A stretch of DNA of 64,000 nt from DATMER01 sp040349255 (GTDB lineage: Bacteria > Acidobacteriota > Thermoanaerobaculia > Multivoradales > UBA5704): NCBI GenBank assembly GCA_040349255.1, contig JBEQUE010000123.1, forward strand, positions 1 through 64,000, read 5' to 3'. The notes beneath the pieces were generated by a model that had not been told where the DNA came from, ran no database searches, and was given only the letters and a program-made list of their open reading frames with translations. Shown here one piece after another: positions 8,298-16,200 of this stretch. Each line of letters opens with the position of its first letter. The first letter of the stretch is position 1. The translations under genes were made by a program, and so were the position numbers.

Positions 8298-8515
8298 GCG
8301 ACTACCACATCAACATCTTCTATAGCGACGAGGACGAGGGGTACATCGCGGACATTCCGGACCTCGATGCCTGTTCAGCCTTCGGCTCGACCCCCGCCGA
8401 AGCGCTTGCCGAGGTTGGCAGGGCAAAGGAAGCCTGGCTCGCCGCCGCCCGTTCAGCCGGGAAGTCGGTCCCCTCTCCGCGCTACCGTCCCCTGATCTAC
8501 CAGATTGCCGGCTGA
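8294..8515 (+). CDS. hicB: HicB-family antitoxin (short form)
   Basis: HicB binds and neutralises HicA. The 73 residues form the partial RNase H-like domain: YHINIFYSDEDEGYIADIPDL and a following EALAEV helix. No C-terminal DNA-binding (RHH or HTH) domain is visible, so this antitoxin may not repress the operon by itself. Its last 19 nt overlap the end of the convergent AbrB-type gene. No promoter separates it from rsmI, so it may depend on read-through. Confidence 0.88.
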   Translation: MSDYHINIFYSDEDEGYIADIPDLDACSAFGSTPAEALAEVGRAKEAWLAAARSAGKSVPSPRYRPLIYQIAG

Positions 8516-8763
8516 ACCCGCCCGCGAGCCTCGCTCCTGCGCCGCTCCTGGACCAGCTCGGAAAGCCGGGTTCCTTCCAGGACATAGGGCCGTACGAGCG
8601 CCTGCGCCCGCCGAATGCCTTCCCGAGGAGTTAGGACTCGGACGCTGTTTTCCTCGAGCACCAGGACGAGTTCGTCGCCAGGCTCGACTCCCAGAGCGCG
8701 TCGATATTCCGCCGGAATGACTAACCGCCCATCATCTCCCATCTTTGTCACGATTCTCTCCAT
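8497..8763 (-). CDS. AbrB/MazE/SpoVT-type swapped-hairpin DNA-binding protein
   Basis: The 88-residue protein carries the swapped-hairpin signature at its N-terminus: MGDDGRLVIPAEYRRALGV, then EPGDELVLVLEENSVRVL. A charged helical tail follows. Such proteins are antitoxins (MazE, VapB) or transition regulators. I chose the ATG at 8763 because GAGGTG lies 5 nt before it, inside the longer open frame. No toxin gene (PIN or MazF) follows. It converges on hicB, overlapping 19 nt, and may be a solitary antitoxin or a regulator of the patch. Confidence 0.8.
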   Translation of the reverse strand: MERIVTKMGDDGRLVIPAEYRRALGVEPGDELVLVLEENSVRVLTPREGIRRAQALVRPYVLEGTRLSELVQERRRSEARGRVQPAIW

Positions 8764-8779
8764 CTGGCACCTCATCCTA

Positions 8780-8785
8780 GTTATA
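8780..8785 (-). promoter_or_regulatory. -10-like TATAAC upstream of the AbrB-type gene
   Basis: On the minus strand TATAAC lies about 17 nt before the chosen ATG, with the GAGGTG ribosome site in between. A -35 hexamer is not recognisable. Confidence 0.35.
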
Positions 8786-8864
8786 CCAGCCCTTGCCAGG
8801 ATTGGGACGCATTACCGGGTGAGGCCCGGGCTCGCCAGCGCTCGGGGCGGCCCGCTCCCCAACC

Positions 8865-9080
8865 GTGGCGCGGCGCCACCGCGCGTGGCGACTCGCCACG
8901 GCCGGGGATGACCTCCTCCCCGCATGTGGCGCGGCGCCACAGCGCGTGGCGGCTCGCCACGGTCGGGGATGGCCTCCTCCCCGAGTGTGGCGCGACGCCA
9001 CAGCGCGTGGCGGCTCGCCACGTGTGGGGATGGCCTCCTCCCCGAGCGTGGCGCGGCGCCACAACGCGTGGCGGCTTCCC
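8865..9080. repeat. 61-bp tandem repeat, about 3.5 units, three palindromes per unit
   Basis: Units start at 8865, 8926, 8987 and 9048, a strict 61-bp period; the last unit is partial. Each unit holds three inverted repeats: GTGGCGCGGCGCCAC, GTGGCGRCTCGCCAC, and GGGGA...TCCCC around a TGRCCTCC loop. Because 61 is not a multiple of 3, the repeat reads through all three frames, which explains the Arg/Ala-rich open frames seen on both strands here. I do not regard any of them as genes. This repeat is the main content of the gene-free stretch 8764-9144. Confidence 0.9.
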
Positions 9081-9105
9081 CCCGGATTCCCGCGGCCTGC
9101 CGGGC

Positions 9106-9133
9106 GGAGCGGCGGGTGGCGGCCCGCCGCTCC
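9106..9133. terminator. Strong GC hairpin behind the cytochrome c gene
   Basis: A perfect 11-bp stem, GGAGCGGCGGG (9106-9116) with CCCGCCGCTCC (9123-9133), closes a 6-nt loop 12 nt after the stop of the minus-strand cytochrome gene. There is no T-run, so it may be a Rho-type end or a 3' stabiliser. Confidence 0.5.
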
Positions 9134-9144
9134 GGGTTCACGGC

Positions 9145-9690
9145 CTATTCTTCTTCGTGGGGGCCGATGGAGGGGATCGCGGACAGGTATTCGTAGATCG
9201 CCCGCAGGTCGTGGTCCGTCATCTTGCCGTAGACCGGCCAGGGCATCACCTGGAGGAGCTCGTCCGGATCGTCGGGGTCGTGCCCGTTCCGCAGGTACTT
9301 CTTGAACTCCTGATACGTCACGCCGGCCGGCTTGCCTTCGTCGTCCGGGGTGATGTTCGCCGAGACGATCTCCGGTCCGAAGGGGGTGCCTCCGGCGAGG
9401 TAGCCGTCGGTGTTGATCTTCTCCGGCTGGCCCAGGAACGGATCGCCGCCCTCCTTGTAGGGCGGGTTGGTGTGGCAGTCGTTGCAGCCGCCCTGGGCGT
9501 TCACGATGTAACTGCCCAACCCCACGAGGTCACGGTTCCGGCCCTTGAGCTTCAGCTTCACCGGCGCGATCTGGAAACCCCTGGCGATCCGGGCCTGCTC
9601 GGAGCCCGAATCGTCCGCTCCGGACGCGAGGGACAGGAAGGACGCGCCACCGATCACCGCCAGACCCAACAGGACTACTTTGGCTCGCAC
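9145..9690 (-). CDS. Secreted monohaem cytochrome c
   Basis: The 181-residue protein has a signal peptide (about 1-24). A single CNDCH haem-attachment motif is at 69-73, and a Met that may be the sixth ligand lies near the VMPWPVYGKM segment. Family members carry electrons in the periplasm, often as subunits of dehydrogenases. No partner dehydrogenase is adjacent. The start is GTG, preceded by AAGGAGG at 7 nt spacing. It is divergent from the amidohydrolase across 63 bp. Confidence 0.9.
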   Translation of the reverse strand: MRAKVVLLGLAVIGGASFLSLASGADDSGSEQARIARGFQIAPVKLKLKGRNRDLVGLGSYIVNAQGGCNDCHTNPPYKEGGDPFLGQPEKINTDGYLAGGTPFGPEIVSANITPDDEGKPAGVTYQEFKKYLRNGHDPDDPDELLQVMPWPVYGKMTDHDLRAIYEYLSAIPSIGPHEEE

Positions 9691-9732
9691 GATGTTTCCT
9701 CCTTGGTTGTGGGAGAAATCGGATAGGACCTC

Positions 9733-9743
9733 GGTAAATTACA
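9733..9743. promoter_or_regulatory. AT island giving -10-like boxes on both strands
   Basis: The sequence GGTAAATTACA gives TAAATT on the plus strand, 13 nt before the amidohydrolase ATG. It also gives TAATTT preceded by TG on the minus strand, towards the cytochrome gene. It is the only AT-rich patch in this 63-bp divergent gap. No -35 is evident on either side. Confidence 0.35.
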
Positions 9744-9753
9744 TGCGAGACTA

Positions 9754-10989
9754 ATGCCCGCGATGAGAAACCTTGCCTTCCTCCTGCTGCTGTCCCTCGC
9801 CGCGGCCGGCTCCCTCCGGGCCGCGGACACCGCGGACACCCCGGTCACGATCCACGCCGCCCGCCTTCTCGACGGCCGGGGCGGGGCCCTGGACGACGTC
9901 ACCATCACGGTCCAGGGCGGACGCATCACGAACGTGGAGCGCGGGAAGGCCGGGAAGCCGACCTGGGAGCTCGGCGCGCTGACCCTGATGCCCGGTGGGA
10001 TCGACACGCACGTCCACATCTCCTGGCATTTCGACCCGGACGGCCGGACCCACCACGACGAGAACGAGGCGCCGGCCCGGACGGTCCTCTACGCGGCCGA
10101 GAACGCCTGGCGGACGGTCCAGGGCGGCGTCACCACCGTCCAGAGCCTCGGCGCGCCCGAAGACAAGGATCTGCGCGAGGCGATCGCCCGCGGCGTCCTC
10201 CCCGGCCCGCGCATCGTGACCTCGCTGGAGCCGCTCGGCGAGGAGGCCTGGACGCCCGACCAGTACCGCGAGGCGGTCCGCAAGCTCAAGGCCGACGGCG
10301 CCGACGTGGTCAAGATCTTCGCCTCGCAGAGCATCCGCACCGGCGGCGGACCCACGCTCAGCCAGGAGCAGCTCGACGCCGCCTGCGGCGAGGCGCGCAA
10401 GCTCGACCTGCGCTCGGCCGTCCACGCCCACGGCCCGGAGAGCGCCCGCCGCGCCGCGCTCGCCGGCTGCTCCTCGGTCGAGCACGGCGCGCTACTCGAC
10501 CCCGAGACCTTGAAGTTCCTCGCCGATCATGGCACGTGGTTCGACCCCAACCTGGATCTCGTCTTCCGCAACTACTTCGAGAACAAGGAGCACTTCGTCG
10601 GCATCGACAGCTATACGGAGGAAGGCTTCGAACAGATGAAGAAGGCCGTGCCGCTCGCCCTCGGCATGTTCAAGCAGGCGCTGAAGACGCCAGGGCTGCG
10701 CATCGTGTTCGGGACCGACGCGCTCGCCGGTTCCCACGGCCGGAACTTCGAGGAGCTGATCTATCGCGTCGAGAAGGGGGGCCAGGACCCGATGGCCGCC
10801 GTCGTCTCCGCCACCTCGCTCGCCGCCGAGTCGCTCGGTCTTCAGAAGGACGTCGGCACCGCCGCTCCCGGCTACGAAGCCGACCTCATCGCCGTCGAGG
10901 GCGATCCCTCGAAGGACATCCGGGCGCTCCAGCGGGTGGTCTGGGTGATGAAGGGCGGGCAGGTGGTCCGCAACGACCGTCAGCCCTAG
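9754..10989 (+). CDS. Exported amidohydrolase-family metal-dependent hydrolase
   Basis: The 411-residue protein has a signal peptide (1-23). The amidohydrolase fold begins with a small beta domain and the metal-binding GGIDTHVH (His86, His88). Later conserved points are VVKIFAS with a Lys that may be carbamylated, AVHAHG, SVEHGALL and the metal-ligand Asp in FGTDALAG. It resembles imidazolonepropionase-like or prolidase-like hydrolases, but the substrate cannot be assigned. A start three codons downstream (9763) is also possible. The last 4 nt overlap the convergent CRTAC1-like gene. Confidence 0.88.
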   Translation: MPAMRNLAFLLLLSLAAAGSLRAADTADTPVTIHAARLLDGRGGALDDVTITVQGGRITNVERGKAGKPTWELGALTLMPGGIDTHVHISWHFDPDGRTHHDENEAPARTVLYAAENAWRTVQGGVTTVQSLGAPEDKDLREAIARGVLPGPRIVTSLEPLGEEAWTPDQYREAVRKLKADGADVVKIFASQSIRTGGGPTLSQEQLDAACGEARKLDLRSAVHAHGPESARRAALAGCSSVEHGALLDPETLKFLADHGTWFDPNLDLVFRNYFENKEHFVGIDSYTEEGFEQMKKAVPLALGMFKQALKTPGLRIVFGTDALAGSHGRNFEELIYRVEKGGQDPMAAVVSATSLAAESLGLQKDVGTAAPGYEADLIAVEGDPSKDIRALQRVVWVMKGGQVVRNDRQP

Positions 10990-12584
10990 TCGAACAGGAG
11001 CCGGCGGTCGGCGGGGAGCTGGGCGAAGACCTGAACCCTGCCGTTCGGCCGCCTGACGGTCAGCCGGTCGGCTCCGCCCGAACCCAGCCCGAAGTGGGCG
11101 GCCAGGGCGTTCTGGGCCTGGTAGGAGGAGGCGGTGCGGACGTCCCGGATCTGAATCTTCCCACCGGCCGCCAGCTCCAGCCGGGCTCCGATGCCGCCAT
11201 TGAGCTCGACCGACAGCCAGCGCCCGTTCTTCCCGCCCACGTTCTCGTAGACCTCGGCCAGGTCGTTCGAGTTGACGACCACCACGTCGAGGTCGCCGTC
11301 GCCGTCGAGGTCGCCGGTGGCCAGGGCGCGGCTCACCCGCACCACGTCCATGCCGGTGGCCTTGTCCTCCTGGAACCTGCCGTTCCCGACGTTCTCGAAG
11401 ACCTGGTTGCGCTGCGCGTAGAGGCTGCCCTGCAGCAGCTCCGGCGCGCGGTCGTTGATATGACCGTTGGCGATGACGAGATCGAGATCGCCGTCCTGGT
11501 CGAAGTCGGCGAGGTCGACGCCGAAGGCAAGGAAGGCGAGGGTGGGCTCCGCGATCCGGGCGATGAACCGGGTGTCGGAGAAGACGCCAGAGCCGAGGTT
11601 GCGGTAGAGGCCGGCCCCCTCCAGCTCGAAGTTGGTGACCACGATATCCATCTGGCCGTCGCCGTCGTAGTCGTCGATGTCCACCCCCATGCTCCCCTCG
11701 GCCCGGCCGGTGCCGCTGAGCGCCGTGCCGGAGAGGAGCGAGATGTCCTCGAACGTTCCGTTCCCCAGGTTCCGGAAGAGGAAGTTGGGCTTCCGGTCGT
11801 TGGCGACATAGAGGTCGGGCCACAGGTCGTTGTCCACGTCGCCGAAGACCACGCCGAGCCCGGGCCCGACGGCGCCGCCGAAGCCGGCCGCCTTCGTCGC
11901 GTCCTCGAACGTGCCGTCCCCCCGGTTGCGGTAGAACCGGTCGGGCAGACCGTTGTAGGCGTCGGGACCGCAGTAGGCCGGGACGTTGATCTTGGGATCG
12001 ACGCACGGCCGGGCGGTCTCGACCGCGAAATCGACGTAGTTGGTGATGTAGAGGTCGAGGTCGCCGTCGCGGTCGGTGTCGGCGAAGGCGGCGGAGGTGC
12101 TCCAGAGAGGGTCGGCCACTCCGGCGCGGGCGGTGCCATCCACGAAGGTGCCATCCCCCTGGTTGACGAAAAGCTGGTCGGCGCCGAACTCGGTGATGAA
12201 GAGGTCGAGGTCGCCGTCGAGGTCCACGTCTCCGGCCGTGCCGCCATTCCCGTAGCCGGCCACCCGGATCCCCGAGGCGTCGGTCCGGTCCACGAACCGG
12301 CCGCCACCCTCGTTGCGGAAGAGGCGGTAGCGCGGCTCCTCGCCGGTATAGCCCGGGAGCCGGCCGCCGTCGACAAAGAAGAGGTCCTGGTCGCCGTCGA
12401 GGTCGTAGTCGAACATCACCACGCCGCCCGCCGTGGATTCGAGGATGTAGCGCTGGCCCGAGCCGCCGTGGTGGTGGCGGAAGTCGAGCCCCCAGGCCTT
12501 CGCAACCTCGCGGAACCGGATGGACTCGGCGGAGGCCGGCCCGGCGGCGAGGATCAGGAGGGCGGCGAGGGCGGCGCGCTTCAT
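10986..12584 (-). CDS. CRTAC1-like FG-GAP/ASPIC-UnbV repeat protein, secreted
   Basis: The 532-residue protein has a signal peptide (about 1-19). A series of FG-GAP/VCBS calcium-binding blades follows, with Asp-rich loops such as DYDLDGDQD, DVDLDGDLD, DTDRDGDLD and DLDGDGDLD. The C-terminus (about 430-532) has the ASPIC/UnbV pattern ending VRRPNGRVQVF. It should fold as an extracytoplasmic beta-propeller, and its ligand is unknown. A TAGGCT box lies 7 nt before the ATG with no ribosome site between them, so the message may be leaderless. Confidence 0.9.
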   Translation of the reverse strand: MKRAALAALLILAAGPASAESIRFREVAKAWGLDFRHHHGGSGQRYILESTAGGVVMFDYDLDGDQDLFFVDGGRLPGYTGEEPRYRLFRNEGGGRFVDRTDASGIRVAGYGNGGTAGDVDLDGDLDLFITEFGADQLFVNQGDGTFVDGTARAGVADPLWSTSAAFADTDRDGDLDLYITNYVDFAVETARPCVDPKINVPAYCGPDAYNGLPDRFYRNRGDGTFEDATKAAGFGGAVGPGLGVVFGDVDNDLWPDLYVANDRKPNFLFRNLGNGTFEDISLLSGTALSGTGRAEGSMGVDIDDYDGDGQMDIVVTNFELEGAGLYRNLGSGVFSDTRFIARIAEPTLAFLAFGVDLADFDQDGDLDLVIANGHINDRAPELLQGSLYAQRNQVFENVGNGRFQEDKATGMDVVRVSRALATGDLDGDGDLDVVVVNSNDLAEVYENVGGKNGRWLSVELNGGIGARLELAAGGKIQIRDVRTASSYQAQNALAAHFGLGSGGADRLTVRRPNGRVQVFAQLPADRRLLFD

Positions 12585-12594
12585 GAGGGCTAGC

Positions 12595-14925
12595 CTACCG
12601 CCGGTTGAACTTCCGCATCAGGTCCTCCACGCTCGCCGCCGGTTTTTTCTGTGCCGGGGGAGGCGGAGGCGTCTTCGCGGGTGGGCGACCGCCACGCGCC
12701 GCGTTGCCGGTGGAATGCCGGGGTGATTCGACCGGCGGTTGCTGGAGCGCCTTGATCGAGAGGCTGATCCGCTCGCGCTGGTAGTCCACCTCCAGCACCT
12801 TCACCTTGACGATCTGCCCCACCTGCGCGGCCTCCCGCGGGTCGGCCACCCAGCGGTGGGTCAGCTCCGAGACGTGGACCAGGCCGTCGCGGTGGACCCC
12901 GATGTCCACGAAGGCGCCGAAGTTGGTGACGTTCGAGACCCGGCCCTCCAGCACCATGCCGGGCTGGAGATCCTTGACCGTGGTCACGTCCGACCGCCAC
13001 TCCGGCGTCTTGAACTCGGGCCGGGGATCGCGGCCCGGCCGCAGCAGCTCGGTGCGGATGTCCTCCAGCGTGAAGGCGCCGAGGTTCTGCCCGGCGTCGG
13101 CGAAGCGCGAGAAGTCGAGGCGCGAGACCAGCTCCCGGTTGCCGACCAGCTCCTTCACGGGGACCGAGAGCTGCTCGGCCATCTTCTGCACCACCGGGTA
13201 GCGCTCGGGGTGGACGGCCGTGTTGTCGAGCGGGTCGTCGCCGCCGCGCACCCGCAGGAAGCCGGCGGAGAGCTCGAACGTCTTCGGGCCGAAGCCGGGG
13301 ATGGCGAAGAGCGACTTCCGCGAGCGGAACGGGCCGTTCGAGTCGCGGTGCTCGACGATCGCCCGGGCGACCCGCTCCGAGAGGCCGGAAACCCGCCGGA
13401 GCAGCGGCGCCGAGGCGGTGTTGAGCTCGACGCCGACCCGGTTCACGGCGCCTTCGACGGCGGTGTCCAGCTCGGTGTCCAGCGCCTTCTGGTCCACGTC
13501 GTGCTGGTACTGGCCGACGCCCATCGAGCGCGGCTCGATCTTGACCAGCTCGGCCAGCGGGTCCTGAAGCCTGCGGGCGATGGAGACCGCGCCGCGCAGG
13601 GTGACGTCGAGCTGCGGCAGCTCCTCGCGGGCCACGGCCGACGCCGAGTAGACCGAGGCGCCGGTCTCCGGCACGATGGCGACCACCACCTTCTCCAGAC
13701 CGGCTGCCTGGACCGCCTTGCGCGCGAAGGCCTCGGTCTCGCGTCCGCCGGTGCCGTTGCCGATCGCGACCGCGAGCACGTTGTGCTTCTTGATCAGCCC
13801 GACCACCGTGCGGGCGGAACCGGCCTCGTCGGCGTGCGGCGGGATCGGGTGGATGACGTCCGTGGCCACCACTCGGCCGGTGCCGTCCACGACCGCCAGC
13901 TTGCAGCCGGTGCGGAGGCCTGGATCGAGGCCCATGACCGGCATCTGGCCGAGCGGCGCCTGGAGGAGGAGCGCTTCGAGGTTGGCGCGGAAGACGGCGA
14001 TCGCCTGGGCCTCGGCGCGCTCGCGCATCTCGCCGCGGACCTCGTTGGTGATGGAGGGCCGAAGCAGCCGCTTGTAGGAGTCGGCCGTGGCGGCGGCGAC
14101 CTCCTGGCCGCAGCGGGTGTCGAGAGGAACTCCCCAGGCGCGCGCCAGGCTGTCCACTTCGGCGTCGTCGTCGATCCGCAGATCGGAAATCAGGAACCCC
14201 TCGCGCTCGCCGCGCAGGATGGCGAGCAGGCGATGGGACGGGATGTCCCGGCCCGGCTCGTCGTGCTCGAAGTAGTCGCGATAGACCGCGGCCTCCTGGT
14301 CCTTCTCCTTGCCGGGCAGCACGCGGACACGCAGGATGCCCGAGGAGGAGAGCGCCTTGCGCAGCTCGGCGCGGCGCTCGGCGTTCTCCGACAGCCGCTC
14401 GGCCAGGATGTCCCGCGCGCCGGCCAGGGCGGCGGCGGCGTCCTCGACCCCCTTCTCGGCATCGACGAACGGCGCGGCCAGGGCGGCGGGATCGGCGGTC
14501 CGGTCGGCGCCGTGCGCGAGGAGGGCATCGGCGAGCGGCTCCAGCCCCTTTTCGCGGGCGATCTGGGCGCGGGTGCGGCGCTTCGGTTTGTAGGGCAGGT
14601 AGAGGTCCTCCAGCTCCTGCTTGCCGGTGGCGGCGCGGATGGCGGCCTCCAGCTCGTCGGTGAGCTTGCCCTGCTCGCGGATGCTCTCCAGGATGGCGTC
14701 GCGGCGCTCGGTGAGCTCCAGGAAGTACTCGCGGCGCTTGAAGATGTTCTCGAGCTGCAGGTCTTCGAGGCCGCCGGTGGCCTCCTTGCGGTAGCGGGCG
14801 ACGAACGGCACGGTGGCGCCCTCGGCGAACAGCGCGGCGGCGGCTTCGATCTGGCCCGGCCGGCAGCCGACCTCCGCGGCGACGATCTCCACGAAACGGG
14901 GTTCCAGGACGGCGGTCTTGCTCAT
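12595..14925 (-). CDS. tex: Tex-family S1 RNA-binding transcription accessory protein
   Basis: The 776-residue length matches Tex (YhgF). In order: a helical N-terminus, an RNase H/YqgF-like domain starting GLDPGLRTGCKLAVVDGTG, helix-hairpin-helix segments (ELNTASAPLLRRVSGL), and an S1 domain near 640-710 (VLEGRVSNVTNFGAFVDIG). A Pro/Lys-rich tail closes the protein. Tex binds RNA and affects transcription and stress tolerance; its exact biochemistry is not settled. GAGGAGA precedes the ATG. It is divergent from a 48-codon ORF. Confidence 0.95.
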   Translation of the reverse strand: MSKTAVLEPRFVEIVAAEVGCRPGQIEAAAALFAEGATVPFVARYRKEATGGLEDLQLENIFKRREYFLELTERRDAILESIREQGKLTDELEAAIRAATGKQELEDLYLPYKPKRRTRAQIAREKGLEPLADALLAHGADRTADPAALAAPFVDAEKGVEDAAAALAGARDILAERLSENAERRAELRKALSSSGILRVRVLPGKEKDQEAAVYRDYFEHDEPGRDIPSHRLLAILRGEREGFLISDLRIDDDAEVDSLARAWGVPLDTRCGQEVAAATADSYKRLLRPSITNEVRGEMRERAEAQAIAVFRANLEALLLQAPLGQMPVMGLDPGLRTGCKLAVVDGTGRVVATDVIHPIPPHADEAGSARTVVGLIKKHNVLAVAIGNGTGGRETEAFARKAVQAAGLEKVVVAIVPETGASVYSASAVAREELPQLDVTLRGAVSIARRLQDPLAELVKIEPRSMGVGQYQHDVDQKALDTELDTAVEGAVNRVGVELNTASAPLLRRVSGLSERVARAIVEHRDSNGPFRSRKSLFAIPGFGPKTFELSAGFLRVRGGDDPLDNTAVHPERYPVVQKMAEQLSVPVKELVGNRELVSRLDFSRFADAGQNLGAFTLEDIRTELLRPGRDPRPEFKTPEWRSDVTTVKDLQPGMVLEGRVSNVTNFGAFVDIGVHRDGLVHVSELTHRWVADPREAAQVGQIVKVKVLEVDYQRERISLSIKALQQPPVESPRHSTGNAARGGRPPAKTPPPPPAQKKPAASVEDLMRKFNRR

Positions 14926-14995
14926 GGGGGAGTCTCCTCGAATCGGACGGCGTATCCTACCTCAGGGCAAGGTCCACCAAAGGAGGTGAAGGTCC

Positions 14996-15142
14996 ATGCT
15001 TGAAGAAGAGGAAGACATGGACGATCAAGCCGCCATACCGGCGACAGCTACAGTCACTCGTCAAGAGGCCACGCAAATTCTCCGCGAGATCGCTGAAGCG
15101 GATAAAGATGATGACTGGGCAGAGTACGTGTCCTGGCAATGA
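14996..15142 (+). CDS. Small ORF (48 aa) with near-perfect Shine-Dalgarno sequence
   Basis: The 48-codon frame is preceded by AAAGGAGGTGA (14979-14989), close to the full anti-Shine-Dalgarno complement, 6 nt before the ATG. The peptide starts MLEEEEDMDD, has a helical middle (TRQEATQILREIAEAD) and ends DDDWAEYVSWQ. It is very acidic and lower in GC than its neighbours. I recognise no family. Its size and acidity would fit an antitoxin-like or adaptor peptide, but that is a guess. A TATCCT box at 14953-14958 could serve it, with TAGGAT on the other strand for tex. Confidence 0.55.
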   Translation: MLEEEEDMDDQAAIPATATVTRQEATQILREIAEADKDDDWAEYVSWQ

Positions 15143-15168
15143 GGGTCGGCGGTCGATGTAGATCATCG

Positions 15169-15193
15169 GGAACCCTCCCGCCACTCGTGCGTT
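15169..15193 (+). promoter_or_regulatory. ECF-type promoter GGAACC-N15-CGTT
   Basis: GGAACC (15169-15174) and CGTT (15190-15193) are separated by 15 bp. This matches the general ECF pattern of an AAC -35 core and a CGT -10 core. It ends 14 nt before the start of the ECF sigma gene itself, which suggests autoregulation. Confidence 0.6.
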
Positions 15194-15207
15194 GATAAGG
15201 GTCAGAG

Positions 15208-15813
15208 ATGGACGCGACGATCTTGAGCCGACCGATTCACGCCCCCTCGGACCTGGACGCCACGCAGATGGCCCGGGTCCGGTCGGGAGACCGCGACGCG
15301 TTCGCCGACCTTGTCGATCGGCACAAGGACGCGGTAGTCAACTACCTGACCCGCCTGACCGGCAACCGGGACCGGGCCGAGGACCTGGCGCAGGAGACGT
15401 TCCTGCGGCTCTTCCGCTCGGCCGGCTCCTACAGCGAGCAGGGGCTCCTGCGGGGCTATCTCTTCCGCATCGCCACCAACCTGGTGCGGTCCGAGGAGCG
15501 CCGCGAGAAGCGCCTGCGCCTGCTGATGCCGTTCCTCGGCCGTCAGGAGCACGCCGAGCCCGCGGCTCCCTCGGGGCTTCTCCAGCGGGAGATGCACCGC
15601 GAGGTGTCCGCGGCCGTGGCTCGACTGCCGCTGCGCTACCGGGTGCCGCTCGTGCTCCACGAGATCGAGGGTTGGGCCTACGCGGACATCGCCCAGGCGC
15701 TCGGCTGCCGCGAAGGCACCGTGAAGTCGCGCATCCATCGCGGGCGGCAGCATCTGAAGGAACGGCTCGCGCCCTACTGGCAAGGAGGACCCGCATGGAA
15801 GACCACGGCCTAG
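15208..15813 (+). CDS. ECF-family RNA polymerase sigma factor
   Basis: The 201-residue protein has sigma region 2 at about 25-95 (FADLVDRHKDAVVNYL, then EDLAQETFLRLF) and region 4 at about 130-185 (LPLRYRVPLVLHEIEG, then IAQALGCREGTVKSRIHRGR). No region 3 is present, as expected for ECF factors. It directs core RNA polymerase to stress or envelope promoters. The ATG is followed by a plausible start MDATILSRP. An ECF-type promoter lies just upstream. The stop overlaps the next gene by 19 nt. Confidence 0.93.
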   Translation: MDATILSRPIHAPSDLDATQMARVRSGDRDAFADLVDRHKDAVVNYLTRLTGNRDRAEDLAQETFLRLFRSAGSYSEQGLLRGYLFRIATNLVRSEERREKRLRLLMPFLGRQEHAEPAAPSGLLQREMHREVSAAVARLPLRYRVPLVLHEIEGWAYADIAQALGCREGTVKSRIHRGRQHLKERLAPYWQGGPAWKTTA

Positions 15814-16169
15814 ACCACGGCCTGAAGATACTCGCCGAGCTGCCTCGCGAGCAGGCCCGGGAAGGCTTCACCGCCCGCGTGCTGACGCGCCTCGATCGAG
15901 AGGACCGGCAGGCGTCCTGGAAGCGCCCCCGGCTGGTCTTCGCCACGGCGGCCCTGCTCGCGGTGATGGCCTCCGCGGGCGTCATCCAGTACCGGGCGGA
16001 CCAGAAGCAGGAGGAAGCCCGGCGCGTCCTGCGCGAGCTGCGCAGCGAGCACGAAAGCCTGAAGCACGAATTGGAGTCGCTCTCCGCCCCGCCGGTGGTC
16101 TACGTCGGCGGCGACGAGCAGGTGGACCTGGTGGTCGACCTCTCGCGGGTGCAGGGCGCGAGCTTCTGA
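15795..16169 (+). CDS. Single-pass membrane protein, putative anti-sigma partner
   Basis: The 124-residue protein starts inside the end of the sigma gene and has an AAGGAGG ribosome site at 15782-15788. A short cytosolic N-terminus is followed by one membrane helix (about 44-66, LVFATAALLAVMASAGVI). A coiled-coil-like stretch (EEARRVLRELRSEHESLKHELES) and a short periplasmic tail follow. Position and topology suggest an anti-sigma factor. However, it lacks the His/Cys zinc motif of the ZAS family, so any sigma binding would be by another route. Confidence 0.8.
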   Translation: MEDHGLDHGLKILAELPREQAREGFTARVLTRLDREDRQASWKRPRLVFATAALLAVMASAGVIQYRADQKQEEARRVLRELRSEHESLKHELESLSAPPVVYVGGDEQVDLVVDLSRVQGASF

Positions 16170-16200
16170 CCTTTCCATACCCCTGAAGGAGGATTCGAGA

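Noticed and set aside
8777..9305. Several Arg/Ala-rich open frames across the 61-bp repeat on both strands
   Set aside because: The repeat length is not a multiple of 3, so the same unit is read in three frames in turn. The products have no start context and no domains.
14957..15184. A 75-codon minus-strand frame with a hydrophobic middle opposite the small ORF
   Set aside because: It starts at GTG without a ribosome site and is antisense to a frame that has a near-perfect Shine-Dalgarno sequence.
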